A stretch of 42,432 bases of DNA from JAILZP01 sp037444185 (GCA_037444185.1 JBBIMW010000018.1:1-42432); one strand, 5' to 3'. Positions 7,335 to 15,652 are shown, counted from the stretch's first letter. Notes: a model not told the origin generated them from the letters alone. Program-made: numbers and translations.

Positions 7335-9038
7335 ATGCTGTTTTTAAACCCTAAGAAATACCGGTGCCCTTTGCCTGATCCAGAAAGCAGGGAAATTATG
7401 CAAAAAACAATTGACTTCTTTGAAAAGAAGGGACTTAAGAGCATCAAGGAGGACGACAAGGCCTGCGCCTGGTACGAAGATTTCCTTATGTTCATTGAAG
7501 AGGAAAAGATTTTCTCCTCTTTGCTCACGCCGGCCGGCTACGGCAAGCCGGACGCCCGCTTTGACCTGTCCAGGATCTGTGAATTCACCGAGATAACCGC
7601 CTTTTATTCACTGGCCTACCAATACTGCTTCCAGGTAAGCATTCTCGGCCTGGGGCCCATATGGATGAGCAGCAATGACAAGGTCAAGGGCCAGACCGCC
7701 AAAATGCTGCAGGAGGGGGGGATTTTCGCCTTCGGCATGTCTGAAAGGAACCACGGCGCCGACCTGTACTCAAATGAACTGTCCCTCCGCCCACAGTCCG
7801 ACGGGTCCTTTCTGGGCTCCGGCAGCAAGTACTACATAGGCAACGCCAACGAGGCCGCCCTGGTGTCGGTCTTCGGCAAGCATGCTGAAAGCGGAGAGTT
7901 TGTGTTCTTCATAGTCGACCCCCGCCACGAAAAATACCGGCTGATAAAAAAGATAAACACCTCGGGGGTAAGGCCGGCCTATGTGGGCGAATTCGCCATC
8001 GAGGACTATCCGGTAAGCCGGGAGGACATACTGTCCGAGGGTTCCCGGGCCTGGGACGACTCCCTTTCCACCATCAACATTGGCAAATTTCAGCTGGGCT
8101 TCGCCTCAGCAGGCATATGCCAGCACGCTTTTTACGAGGCCCTGAACCACGCCGCCAACAGGGTGCTTTACGGCAAAAAGGTCACCGATTTCAGCCACAT
8201 CAAAAAGCTGTTCACCGAATCCTACGCCAGGATCACCGCCATGAAGCTTTTCGCACTGCGGGCCGTGGACTATTTCCGGTGCTCATCGGAGGAGGACCGC
8301 CGCTACCTTCTGTTCAACCCCATCCAGAAAATGAAGGTCACCACCCAGGGCATGAAGGTGGTGGACATGCTGCTGGACGCCATCGCCGCCAAAGGCTTCG
8401 AGCAAGATACTTATTTTGAGCTGGCCATCAGGGACATTGGGATGATCCCCCGCCTGGAGGGCACAACCCATGTCAATATGGCCCTGGTAATCAAATTTAT
8501 GGCCAACTATTTTTTTAACCCCGCTGAATACCCGGAGATCCCAACACGCCGCGACGCCCGGGATGATTCAAATCTATTCCGGCAAACCACCGGCAAACTG
8601 GCCGGAGTCAGATTCCCGGACTACCGCCGGGCATACAGTGGAGTTGAACTGCCCAACGTCAGCGCATTTTCGGAACTGGCGGATCTTTTCCGCGAATTGC
8701 TGGCCACGGCTCCGCCCACCCAGGAGCAGCAGCGGAACACGGACTATATGCTGCAGCTGGGCGAGCTCTTCACCATGATCGTCTACGCCCAGCTGGTGCT
8801 GGAAAATGCGAAACTATACGAAATCAACGATGACCTGCTAAACCAGATTTTCGGATTTATGGTGGGCGACTATGCCCAGTACGCTCTGGCGCTGCTTTCA
8901 AACTTCGTCAACACGCCGGACCAGGAGGCTCTGATCCGGAAGATGCTCAAAAGGCCTGTGCTGGATCCGGACCAGCGGGAAAGGGTCTGGAGGGAACAGG
9001 TATACCCGCTTAACGGGCAATACATAATGAATGACTAA
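7335..9038 (+). CDS. Acyl-CoA dehydrogenase family flavoprotein with C-terminal extension
   Basis: A 567-residue protein of the acyl-CoA dehydrogenase fold: helical N-terminal domain (1-125), beta barrel (130-230) with the FAFGMSERNHGAD substrate/flavin strand, and C-terminal helices. The catalytic base is present as Glu375 in RLEGTTHVN, matching the EGT motif of medium-chain enzymes. About 150 residues continue past the usual 380-400 end, so it belongs to the longer subgroup with an extra helical domain. It probably oxidises an acyl-CoA with FAD and passes electrons to an ETF; the substrate is not predictable. The ATG follows AGGGGGG. No ETF, transferase or ligase gene is adjacent; an orphan biotin carboxylase follows 355 bases later. 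Confidence 0.9.
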   Translation: MLFLNPKKYRCPLPDPESREIMQKTIDFFEKKGLKSIKEDDKACAWYEDFLMFIEEEKIFSSLLTPAGYGKPDARFDLSRICEFTEITAFYSLAYQYCFQVSILGLGPIWMSSNDKVKGQTAKMLQEGGIFAFGMSERNHGADLYSNELSLRPQSDGSFLGSGSKYYIGNANEAALVSVFGKHAESGEFVFFIVDPRHEKYRLIKKINTSGVRPAYVGEFAIEDYPVSREDILSEGSRAWDDSLSTINIGKFQLGFASAGICQHAFYEALNHAANRVLYGKKVTDFSHIKKLFTESYARITAMKLFALRAVDYFRCSSEEDRRYLLFNPIQKMKVTTQGMKVVDMLLDAIAAKGFEQDTYFELAIRDIGMIPRLEGTTHVNMALVIKFMANYFFNPAEYPEIPTRRDARDDSNLFRQTTGKLAGVRFPDYRRAYSGVELPNVSAFSELADLFRELLATAPPTQEQQRNTDYMLQLGELFTMIVYAQLVLENAKLYEINDDLLNQIFGFMVGDYAQYALALLSNFVNTPDQEALIRKMLKRPVLDPDQRERVWREQVYPLNGQYIMND

Positions 9039-9089
9039 GCTGCGGGCCAAGCCGTACACCCTGAAAGCGCCGTCCACTTTTGCCATGAC

Positions 9090-9139
9090 GCCGGTTGCGC
9101 TCACCGGCTCCGGGGGAGGGAATCTTGAATCCCTCCCCC
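9090..9139. repeat. Two consecutive stem-loops downstream of the acyl-CoA dehydrogenase
   Basis: GCCGGT (9090-9095)/ACCGGC (9103-9108) is followed at once by GGGGGAGGGA (9112-9121)/TCCCTCCCCC (9130-9139), a perfect 10-bp stem with an 8-base loop. No U-tract follows, so a classic terminator is not supported; they may stabilise the transcript end. The rest of the 355-base gap (9039-9393) shows no gene. Confidence 0.5.
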
Positions 9140-9262
9140 ACCTTGACCGGCATGGGGGTGACGCGTCATTATTCAAGTGCCGGGCTGTGGAACCGCTTTT
9201 ACGGTAATCCCGCGCATAGCTGCAAAGATCATGTATACTTGCCGCCATGGGACCCTAGCCTA

Positions 9263-9291
9263 TTGACATATATAAAATTTTCAGTTAATTT
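9263..9291 (+). promoter_or_regulatory. Weak candidate promoter for the biotin carboxylase gene
   Basis: TTGACA (9263-9268) is a perfect -35, but the -10 at 17-base spacing is only TAATTT (9286-9291). It lies about 100 bases upstream of the GTG start in an AT-rich patch. Confidence 0.3.
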
Positions 9292-9393
9292 TGTTACATC
9301 CGGTTATCACCCGCAACTGAAAGACCGCTTGTGGCAATGTTGATTCATAACCGGCCGGGAGCCTTGAAAAACTTGTGGGGAGTGTATATATAA

Positions 9394-10782
9394 GTGATTT
9401 CGAAAATATTAATCGCCACCAGGGGAGAGATAGCGGTACGCATTATAAGGACCTGCAAAAAGCTGGGGATAAAGACGGTTGCCGTGTACTCCGAAATCGA
9501 CTCCGCCTCCCTGCATGTTTTTATGGCCGATGAATCATACTGCCTGGGCGATGAGCTGTCCTACATGGACACGGATAAAATCGTTTCGGCGGCGCTGAAA
9601 AGCGGTGCCCAGGCAATCCACCCGGGTTACGGCTTTCTTTCAGAGAATGCCGGCTTTTCCCGGGCCTGCCGGGAGGCGGGGCTTATATTTATCGGGCCTT
9701 CCCCGGAGGTGGTGGCCACCCTGGGGGATAAAATCCGGGCCAGGAGCACGGCAGCCCGGCTGGGGGTTCCCGTACTGCCCGGCATTGAGGCGGTCTGTGA
9801 AATCAATAATGAGAAATTATACAAAGCGGCGCAAAATATAGGGTATCCGCTGCTGGTCAAGGCTTCGGCCGGGGGCGGCGGAAGGGGCATATCCATCGCC
9901 ACCGACCCCGGAAGCCTTTTTTCTATAGTGGAAGACGTGGCCAGTCTGGCAAAAAAGTATTTTAAAGACAATAATGTTTATCTGGAAAAACTGATCCCCA
10001 ACTGCAGCCATGTGGAGATCCAAATTCTGGCCGACAGCCACGGCAATGTAATACACCTGGGGGAGAGGGACTGCTCCATCCAAAGAAGAAACCAGAAATT
10101 AATCGAGGAAACGCCCTCCCCCAAATTGAATTTCTGGCAGCGCAAAGAACTGTGCAAGGCAGCGGTGAAGATCGCAAAGGAAGTTGGTTACGCCGGGCTT
10201 GGCACAGTGGAATTCCTGGTGGACTCGCTGGGAAACTTTTTCTTCATCGAAATGAACACCCGTTTGCAGGTGGAGCACCCGGTAACCGAAATGGTGGCAA
10301 GCATTGACTTGGTGGAGGAGCAAATTCGCGTCGCCCGGGGGGAACCCCTGGGGTATGGTCAGGGCGACATAGAACTGAAGGGCCACGCCATTGAATGCAG
10401 AATAAACGCCGAAAACCCCGTCACCATGCTTCCCTGTCCGGGAAAAGTGCACAGGTTTCACATGCCCGGCGGCCCGTGGACGAGGGTGGATTCTCACGTT
10501 TACGCAGGATATGAGGTCCCCTGGGTTTATGATTCTTTAATCGCCAAAATAATTGTCTGGGGCAGAAACAGGAAAGACGCCATTTCAAGGATGGAGCACG
10601 GCCTGAAGGAATTTGTAATTGAAGGAATCCACACGAATATTCCCTTTCATGTATTGGTCATGCAAAACCGGCGCTTTATGAAAGGTGAATACTCCACCCG
10701 CTGCGCAAAGCAATTGTTCTCCAGAATCGCCCGCCAGGGACTAATTGAATATCCGGACGGCTTAAAGCTCCCCCCGGTATAA
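9394..10782 (+). CDS. accC: Biotin carboxylase (acetyl-CoA or related carboxylase subunit)
   Basis: The 462-residue length is usual for AccC. The N-terminal pre-ATP-grasp domain starts ISKILIATRGEIAVRIIRTC. The ATP-grasp domain has the glycine loop KASAGGGGRG and the metal/bicarbonate motif EMNTRLQVEHPVTE; the C-terminal domain starts about residue 330. It carboxylates biotin on a carrier protein using ATP and bicarbonate. No carrier (AccB) or carboxyltransferase gene lies nearby, so it could serve fatty acid synthesis, pyruvate carboxylation or another biotin enzyme. IATRGE replaces the more common IANRGE. The start is GTG at 9394 with GGGGAG about 11 bases upstream. Confidence 0.93.
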   Translation: MISKILIATRGEIAVRIIRTCKKLGIKTVAVYSEIDSASLHVFMADESYCLGDELSYMDTDKIVSAALKSGAQAIHPGYGFLSENAGFSRACREAGLIFIGPSPEVVATLGDKIRARSTAARLGVPVLPGIEAVCEINNEKLYKAAQNIGYPLLVKASAGGGGRGISIATDPGSLFSIVEDVASLAKKYFKDNNVYLEKLIPNCSHVEIQILADSHGNVIHLGERDCSIQRRNQKLIEETPSPKLNFWQRKELCKAAVKIAKEVGYAGLGTVEFLVDSLGNFFFIEMNTRLQVEHPVTEMVASIDLVEEQIRVARGEPLGYGQGDIELKGHAIECRINAENPVTMLPCPGKVHRFHMPGGPWTRVDSHVYAGYEVPWVYDSLIAKIIVWGRNRKDAISRMEHGLKEFVIEGIHTNIPFHVLVMQNRRFMKGEYSTRCAKQLFSRIARQGLIEYPDGLKLPPV

Positions 10783-10790
10783 GCGGCCGC

Positions 10791-11204
10791 TCAAGGTTTT
10801 TTAAAAGACTCCTGCACAACTTTGAGAATGAATCCGGCGTCGTTGATGGCCATATCGGCATCCTTCAGTCCGTACTCCTCGGTGGGAATAAAATCCTCGG
10901 CGCCGTAAAAGCTTAATTCTCTTTCCTTGCGCAGTCTCTTGGATATGGTTTTTATCTCCTCCAAAGAGTCTCTTAATTCCGGAGGCAGGAGCCGGCGGTG
11001 TTTTTCCAATACCCTGCCGACATCATGCACTTTCGGCACTTCAACGCCAATTGCCCTCAGTACGGCCTTCAACAAAAGCTCGACCAGTTCCTGGGCCTCT
11101 CTCACAACATCTGAAAAGGCGCCGTTCTCTTTGTAAAAAAACAGCGCTTTAAAGCGCACTTGAGCCTTTTTCACGTACGCCGCAGAAAGTTCATCAACCC
11201 TCAC
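10791..11204 (-). CDS. HEPN domain protein paired with a nucleotidyltransferase
   Basis: 137 residues, largely helical, with the HEPN pattern VREAQELVELLLKAVLRAIG followed by PKVHDVGRVLEK. This resembles the COG2250-type HEPN proteins encoded with minimal nucleotidyltransferases. The R-x4-6-H ribonuclease motif of HepT toxins is not evident; the equivalent region reads RLRKERELSFYG. Its GTG start at 11204 overlaps the partner's TGA (GTGA), so the two are coupled. By family it could be the toxin or substrate-binding half of an MNT/HEPN module. The gene ends 8 bases from the convergent accC stop. Confidence 0.85.
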   Translation of the reverse strand: MRVDELSAAYVKKAQVRFKALFFYKENGAFSDVVREAQELVELLLKAVLRAIGVEVPKVHDVGRVLEKHRRLLPPELRDSLEEIKTISKRLRKERELSFYGAEDFIPTEEYGLKDADMAINDAGFILKVVQESFKKP

Positions 11205-11740
11205 AGATCACATCCCCCCAAAAAACCCCTTTCCCCCGTCCACCACTCCCAGGAGTTACTGATGCGATCCTTCCGGGCGCCGGATTCCGCCATCATTCTC
11301 CCGGCCGAGTCGATAATGTCGCTGATAATGCCATCAGGATCATAAACAACGCAATTATGCTCCACAAGGTCAAAATACACCGGGTGAACCTTCTTTGCCT
11401 CTTCCCTGGTCAATATGTATGGTGAAAGCTCTATTAAAATATCCTCCTGTTCGTAAAGCGCCTGGGCCGTTCCTTCGTGCGCCATTTCAATATTATCAAC
11501 GAATTCCTTCAAGCGGAGGCTGAAGCCCGGCGCCTTTTTCAAAACAATCAGCATATCAAGGTCGGAGTTCAGCCGGTTGTCCCCGCGGGCATAGGATCCA
11601 AATACGGCACATCCCAGCAATGAATTTCCGTAATAACAGAGAATCTCCTTCAGCACAGCGATAATATACTGCCTGTGCAGCGGAGAAAAGGATTTCATTT
11701 TGGGCAGTATTTTTTCCTGCAGGACCAAGCCCCCAACCAC
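11201..11740 (-). CDS. Minimal nucleotidyltransferase (MNT-type)
   Basis: 179 residues with the Pol beta-type signature G48-S49-x10-D60-x-D62 (GSYARGDNRLNSDLD). A possible third carboxylate is Glu104 in DILIELS. Such proteins transfer nucleotides, and in MntA/HepT systems the nucleotidyltransferase adenylylates and silences the HEPN partner. The downstream HEPN gene overlaps by 4 bases. It is longer than the shortest MNT proteins, with a roughly 70-residue C-terminal part. The GTG at 11740 has a moderate ribosome binding site (AAGGG); later starts are possible. The promoter and an inverted repeat lie just upstream. Confidence 0.85.
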   Translation of the reverse strand: MVGGLVLQEKILPKMKSFSPLHRQYIIAVLKEILCYYGNSLLGCAVFGSYARGDNRLNSDLDMLIVLKKAPGFSLRLKEFVDNIEMAHEGTAQALYEQEDILIELSPYILTREEAKKVHPVYFDLVEHNCVVYDPDGIISDIIDSAGRMMAESGARKDRISNSWEWWTGERGFLGGCDL

Positions 11741-11757
11741 CCCGCCAGCCCTTATAT

Positions 11758-11793
11758 TGCAATAATTATAATTCTATTGCATAAAATGAACAA
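11758..11793 (-). promoter_or_regulatory. Promoter with inverted repeat upstream of the MNT/HEPN pair
   Basis: On the minus strand, -35 TTGTTC (11788-11793), 17 bases and a perfect -10 TATAAT (11765-11770). The -10 sits inside an inverted repeat with 7-bp arms, TGCAATA (11758-11764 on plus) and TATTGCA (11775-11781). This placement suits a repressor site, as is common in toxin-antitoxin modules. Confidence 0.55.
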
Positions 11794-11807
11794 GGCCGCA
11801 TGGCCTT
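11783..11807 (-). terminator. Possible terminator after glmS
   Basis: About 25 bases beyond the glmS stop, AAGGCC and GGCCTT (11792-11807) form a 6-bp stem with loop ATGC, followed on the minus strand by the T-rich GTTCATTTTA. The stem is short, and it overlaps the -35 of the MNT/HEPN promoter. Confidence 0.4.
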
Positions 11808-11831
11808 AACCCGCAAATAATACATCATTCC

Positions 11832-13661
11832 TTATTCCACGGTGACGCTCTTGGCCAGATTCCTTGGCTGGTCCACGTCACAGCGACGGGCCACGGCCAT
11901 GCGGTAGGCCAAAAGCTGCAGGGGCACCACGGCCAGCACCGGAGCCAGCAGCGGGTGGGTGCTGGGAATGCGCAGCACGTGATCCGCCACCTTTTCTATC
12001 TCCTTCGCACCATCCATGGCCAGGGCGATGACAATGGCGTCCCGGGCCTTGACTTCCTTGATGTTGCTGACCATTTTCTCAAAAACATTCTGCTGGGTGG
12101 CCAGGGCGATGACCGGCACCCCGCTGATAATCAGGGCCAGGGTGCCGTGTTTCAGTTCCCCGGCGGCATATGCCTCGGCGTGAATGTATGATATTTCCTT
12201 GAGCTTCAGGGCCCCTTCCATGGCCACGGTGTGATCCAGGCCCCGGCCTATGAAGAAGACGTTCTGGCTGCCGGAATAGTCCCGGACGAATCGGTCAATG
12301 ACGCTGCAGTTGTCCAAAATCACCCTGACCTTGTCGCCTAGCTTTCTCATCTCCTCTATTATTTTACGCCTTTCCTCCTCCGGCAGGGTGCCCCGGATGT
12401 CTGCCAAATACAGTCCGATGAGGTACATGGCCACCAGCTGGGTAGTGTAGGCCTTGGTTGAAGCCACGGCAATTTCCGGGCCGGCCCAGGTGTAAAGTGT
12501 GTCGTCGGCCTCCCGGGCAATGGAGCTGTCCACCACGTTGGTCACCGCCAGCACCCGGGCGCCCCTCCTCCTGGACTCCCTCAGGGCGGCTAAAGTATCT
12601 GCCGTTTCACCGGACTGGCTCACCACAATAACTAGGGATTCCTCATCCACCAGTGGGTCCCGGTAGCGGAATTCCGAGGCGATGTCTATCTCCACGGGTA
12701 TCCTGAGCAGTTTCTCGATGACGTGTTTGCCCACCAGACCGGCGTGATAAGCAGTACCACAGGCCGATATGAATATCTTTTTAATGCTCCTGATCCGCTC
12801 CGGGGTCATTTTTATTTCGTTCAATACCACTTTTAACTGTGCGGGGTCTACGCGGCCGCTCAGAGTGTCCTTGAGGGCCCCTGGCTGATCGTGGATCTCC
12901 TTGAGCATGAAATGGTCATAGCCGCCCTTCTCGGCCTGGGAAGCCTCCCATTTTACGTGGAAAACACTTTTTTTCGCCGGCCTTCCGCGCTGGTCCATCA
13001 CGAACACCCCGTCCCTGGTCAGCTCGGCTATCTCGCCGTCCTCCAGGATGTACGTATTGCGGGTATGGCAAAGCAGGGCCGGTATATCCGAGGCCAGGAA
13101 GTTTTCCCCGTCCCCCAGGCCCACCACCAAGGGACTGTCCTGGCGGACGGCCACCAGGCGGCCCGGTTCGTCGAGGGATAAAACCACCATGGCGTAGGAT
13201 CCTTCAATTTTCCTTGTGACCCGCAGCACCGTCTGAACCAGGTCTCCTTCGTAAAACTCCTCTATCAGATGAGGAAGAACCTCGGTGTCTGTTTCAGACC
13301 GGAATTTGTGTCCCATGGAAATAAGCCATTCTTTCAGTGGCAGGTAGTTTTCGATAATACCGTTGTGTACCACGGCGAACCTTCCCTGGCAGTCAGTATG
13401 GGGGTGGGCGTTGATGTCCGACGGCCTGCCGTGGGTGGCCCAGCGGGTATGTCCGATGCCCGCGGTGGCCGAAAAGCGACGGTTCCTTATCTGTTCTTGA
13501 AGGGCGATAAGTTTTCCCTGTTTTTTGAAAATCTCTATGTTCCCGTTTTCCAATACTGCCAGGCCGGATGAATCATAGCCCCTGTACTCCAGCTTCTTCA
13601 GGCCGTCCAGCAATACCGGGGTGACGGGCCTGGGACCGGTGTAACCCACTATGCCGCACAT
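11832..13661 (-). CDS. glmS: Glutamine-fructose-6-phosphate aminotransferase (isomerizing)
   Basis: 609 residues from ATG 13661. The protein begins MCGIVGYTG, so Cys2 becomes the N-terminal nucleophile of the glutaminase domain (about 1-240) after Met removal. Two SIS domains follow, with SACGTAYHAG and VSQSGETADT, and it ends in the family-typical PRNLAKSVTVE. It makes glucosamine-6-phosphate for cell-wall precursors. The frame is open for 60 more codons upstream, but that stretch is the glmS ribozyme and leader; GGGAGG 8 bases before ATG 13661 fixes the start. GlmM, the next enzyme, lies immediately upstream. Control by the ribozyme is expected. Confidence 0.97.
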   Translation of the reverse strand: MCGIVGYTGPRPVTPVLLDGLKKLEYRGYDSSGLAVLENGNIEIFKKQGKLIALQEQIRNRRFSATAGIGHTRWATHGRPSDINAHPHTDCQGRFAVVHNGIIENYLPLKEWLISMGHKFRSETDTEVLPHLIEEFYEGDLVQTVLRVTRKIEGSYAMVVLSLDEPGRLVAVRQDSPLVVGLGDGENFLASDIPALLCHTRNTYILEDGEIAELTRDGVFVMDQRGRPAKKSVFHVKWEASQAEKGGYDHFMLKEIHDQPGALKDTLSGRVDPAQLKVVLNEIKMTPERIRSIKKIFISACGTAYHAGLVGKHVIEKLLRIPVEIDIASEFRYRDPLVDEESLVIVVSQSGETADTLAALRESRRRGARVLAVTNVVDSSIAREADDTLYTWAGPEIAVASTKAYTTQLVAMYLIGLYLADIRGTLPEEERRKIIEEMRKLGDKVRVILDNCSVIDRFVRDYSGSQNVFFIGRGLDHTVAMEGALKLKEISYIHAEAYAAGELKHGTLALIISGVPVIALATQQNVFEKMVSNIKEVKARDAIVIALAMDGAKEIEKVADHVLRIPSTHPLLAPVLAVVPLQLLAYRMAVARRCDVDQPRNLAKSVTVE

Positions 13662-13710
13662 TGTAAAACCTCCCATACATATGCCCGTCAGGGCGAAAAA
13701 TAACTGTCTG

Positions 13711-13745
13711 AAAAAGAATAACCGCAGGCAACGCTTCACCTGCGG
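13711..13745 (-). terminator. Terminator-like hairpin between the glmS ribozyme and glmS
   Basis: On the minus strand, CCGCAGG (13739-13745) pairs with CCTGCGG (13722-13728) around a 10-base loop, followed by TTATTCTTTTT (13711-13721). It lies after the ribozyme core and about 50 bases before the glmS start. The U-tract is interrupted, so termination would be partial at best. Confidence 0.45.
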
Positions 13746-13769
13746 CAAAAAAGCGCATGGATATGCATC

Positions 13770-13919
13770 ACGCCACCCGGGACACTTTTGTCCCGGCGGT
13801 CGCCCGCCGGTTTTATGATGTCCTTGACGGTTGGTGGCCAACCGGGGAGTACCCGCCGAAAATTTCGATCAACTCCCTCCTCGTCAACCCATATCACTTC
13901 TCATATGGGTTCTGGCGCT
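13770..13919 (-). ncRNA. glmS ribozyme/riboswitch (glucosamine-6-phosphate-responsive)
   Basis: The minus strand upstream of glmS shows the conserved glmS ribozyme core. The cleavage site is A|GCGCC (G1 at 13918), then the P1 stem CCCATAT/ATATGGG. Next comes GTTGACGAGG, then ATCGAA and TTTTCGGCGG flanked by the P2.1-type pairing GGGAG/CTCCC. The P3.1-like hairpin CGGTTGG/CCAACCG, the P4-like hairpin CCGGCGG/CCGCCGG and the closing GGAC/GTCC follow in the order seen in Bacillus subtilis. Glucosamine-6-phosphate binding is known to trigger self-cleavage, after which RNase J degrades the glmS mRNA. The 3' end given is approximate. The rest of the 367-base glmM-glmS gap holds the hairpin at 13711-13745 and no gene. 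Confidence 0.93.
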
Positions 13920-14028
13920 TTTTTTCAGTTGTTTGATTAAGCCGCCGGGACAACGGACATAAATCACCCCCGCGCAATTGTTTGTCCGAACGTCATCGCG
14001 AAGTGTATAAAAAATCTCCTATATACTA

Positions 14029-15396
14029 TTATTCAACCGGATTGACATAAACACCTTTTTCCCAGGCCAGCTTTTTTACCACCGCCACCAGTTCGTCCAC
14101 CAGTCCCCGCAGAGTGTTTGCGTCCCTGCCTTCAGCCATTACCCGTACCAGGGGCTCGGTGCCGGAGGGTCTTACCAGTACCCTGCCCTGCCCCGCCAGA
14201 CTCTCCTCCGCCTTGCGGATGGTGTCTTTAAGCACCGGGCTGGACATGACCCGGTGTTTGTTCTCCACCCTGATGTTTTCCAGTATCTGAGGCAGTTTTT
14301 CCATCTGGGCCGCCAGTTCGGACAGGGGCTTTCCCTGTTCCTTTACAGCGGCAAGCAGCTTAAGGGCTGTCAGCAGCCCGTCGCCGGTGGTGTTGTATTT
14401 GAGGAAAAGTATGTGACCGCTCTGTTCTCCACCGAAGGTGGCTCCGCGCTGCAAACATTCCTCCAGCACATAGCGGTCCCCCACTTTGGTCTCCAGCAAA
14501 TCGATGCCGCTTTCCCTCAATGCCAGGTGAAGTCCCATATTGCTCATCACTGTGGTCACCACCATGTTGCGGTCCAACTCATCCCTGGATTTGAGGTGGC
14601 GGGCGCAAATCACCATAATCTGGTCGCCGTCCACTATCTCTCCCTTTTCGTCCACGGCCAGCACCCTGTCGGCGTCCCCGTCGTGGGCCAGCCCAATATC
14701 CGCCTTTGTTTCCAGCACCTTTCCCCGTAACGCATCCAGATGGGTGGAACCGCAGCCATTGTTTATGTTCAGTCCGTCCGGCCGGTTGAATATCGGTATC
14801 ACCCTGGCCCCTAGATCCTCCAGCAGCCTGGGGGCAACATGAAAGGCCGCTCCGTTGGCACAGTCCACCACGATGGTGAGCCCCCTGAGGTCCAGGGGAG
14901 CTGATTCCCTTAAAAAACTGACATACCTGTCGGCGGCGTCGTCAACATTTATACACCGCCCCACACCGGCCCCCTCGGGAGACGGGATGCTGGAAGGGTC
15001 TTCAATCAATGCCTCTATTTCCTCCTCCGCGTCGTCGGAGAGCTTGTAGCCGCCGGGACCGAAATACTTGATGCCGTTATCCTCAGCCGGATTGTGGGAC
15101 GCCGAGATGACAACCCCCCCGCAGGCTCCCAGTTCCCTGGTCAGGAAGGCCACAGCCGGCGTAGGCAACACCCCGGCCCGGAAAACATCGGCCCCCGCCG
15201 AACATATCCCGGCCACCAGGGCCGCTTCCAGCATATCCCCCGAAATCCTGGTGTCCCGGCCTATGACAATACGGGCCCCCGCCTTTCCCCGGGTCAACGC
15301 GTAAGCCCCGCAGCGCCCTATCTTCATCACCAGTTCAGGGGTGAGATCCCTGTTGGCCACCCCGCGCACACCATCTGTACCAAACATGGCGCCCAT
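14029..15396 (-). CDS. glmM: Phosphoglucosamine mutase
   Basis: 455 residues with all four domains of the alpha-phosphohexomutase fold. The catalytic phosphoserine is Ser100 in ISASHNP, the magnesium loop is DGDADR (near 240), the sugar-binding loop is GGEQSGH, and the phosphate-binding loop is RPSGTEPLVRVM. It interconverts glucosamine-6-P and glucosamine-1-P, directly after GlmS in UDP-GlcNAc synthesis. The ATG at 15396 follows GGAGG with 9-base spacing. It has its own perfect-consensus promoter, although it lies downstream of cdaA-cdaR as in most Firmicutes. In other species CdaA and GlmM physically interact, GlmM inhibiting the cyclase. Confidence 0.97.
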   Translation of the reverse strand: MGAMFGTDGVRGVANRDLTPELVMKIGRCGAYALTRGKAGARIVIGRDTRISGDMLEAALVAGICSAGADVFRAGVLPTPAVAFLTRELGACGGVVISASHNPAEDNGIKYFGPGGYKLSDDAEEEIEALIEDPSSIPSPEGAGVGRCINVDDAADRYVSFLRESAPLDLRGLTIVVDCANGAAFHVAPRLLEDLGARVIPIFNRPDGLNINNGCGSTHLDALRGKVLETKADIGLAHDGDADRVLAVDEKGEIVDGDQIMVICARHLKSRDELDRNMVVTTVMSNMGLHLALRESGIDLLETKVGDRYVLEECLQRGATFGGEQSGHILFLKYNTTGDGLLTALKLLAAVKEQGKPLSELAAQMEKLPQILENIRVENKHRVMSSPVLKDTIRKAEESLAGQGRVLVRPSGTEPLVRVMAEGRDANTLRGLVDELVAVVKKLAWEKGVYVNPVE

Positions 15397-15442
15397 ATCT
15401 CATGTCCTCCAGACCCGGGTAATCCCCCCGCAAACCAAGAAT

Positions 15443-15471
15443 ATTATAACTACAGTCAATACCCGTGTCAA
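15443..15471 (-). promoter_or_regulatory. Perfect-consensus sigma-A promoter of glmM
   Basis: TTGACA (15466-15471), exactly 17 bases, TATAAT (15443-15448) on the minus strand, about 47 bases upstream of the glmM ATG. Both hexamers match consensus at every position. Confidence 0.88.
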
Positions 15472-15541
15472 TTTATAGAATGAAACGGCGCGGCCGGTGT
15501 CGATTCCTTAGAGCCCGGGTGAACTCTCTCCATAATATGAG

Positions 15542-15571
15542 GCCCGGACCGCAATGGTTAACAGTCCGGGC
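15542..15571. repeat. 8-bp stem-loop between cdaR and glmM
   Basis: GCCCGGAC (15542-15549) and GTCCGGGC (15564-15571) pair perfectly around a 14-base loop. On the minus strand a run of eight T comes before the hairpin, not after it, so this is not a standard terminator for cdaR in the sequence as given. Confidence 0.45.
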
Positions 15572-15652
15572 TTAAAAAAAACACTTTCTCTATTACAGAC
15601 CTCCACCCCCACTCCGCCGAAGCGTCACCGTCAGAAGACAAAACCACGCCTG

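Noticed and set aside
13662..13841. Upstream extension of glmS
   Set aside because: The extension covers the ribozyme and lacks a ribosome binding site. MCGIVGY with GGGAGG upstream fixes the start at 13661.
15542..15571. Stem-loop after cdaR as a terminator
   Set aside because: On the minus strand the T-run precedes the hairpin rather than following it.
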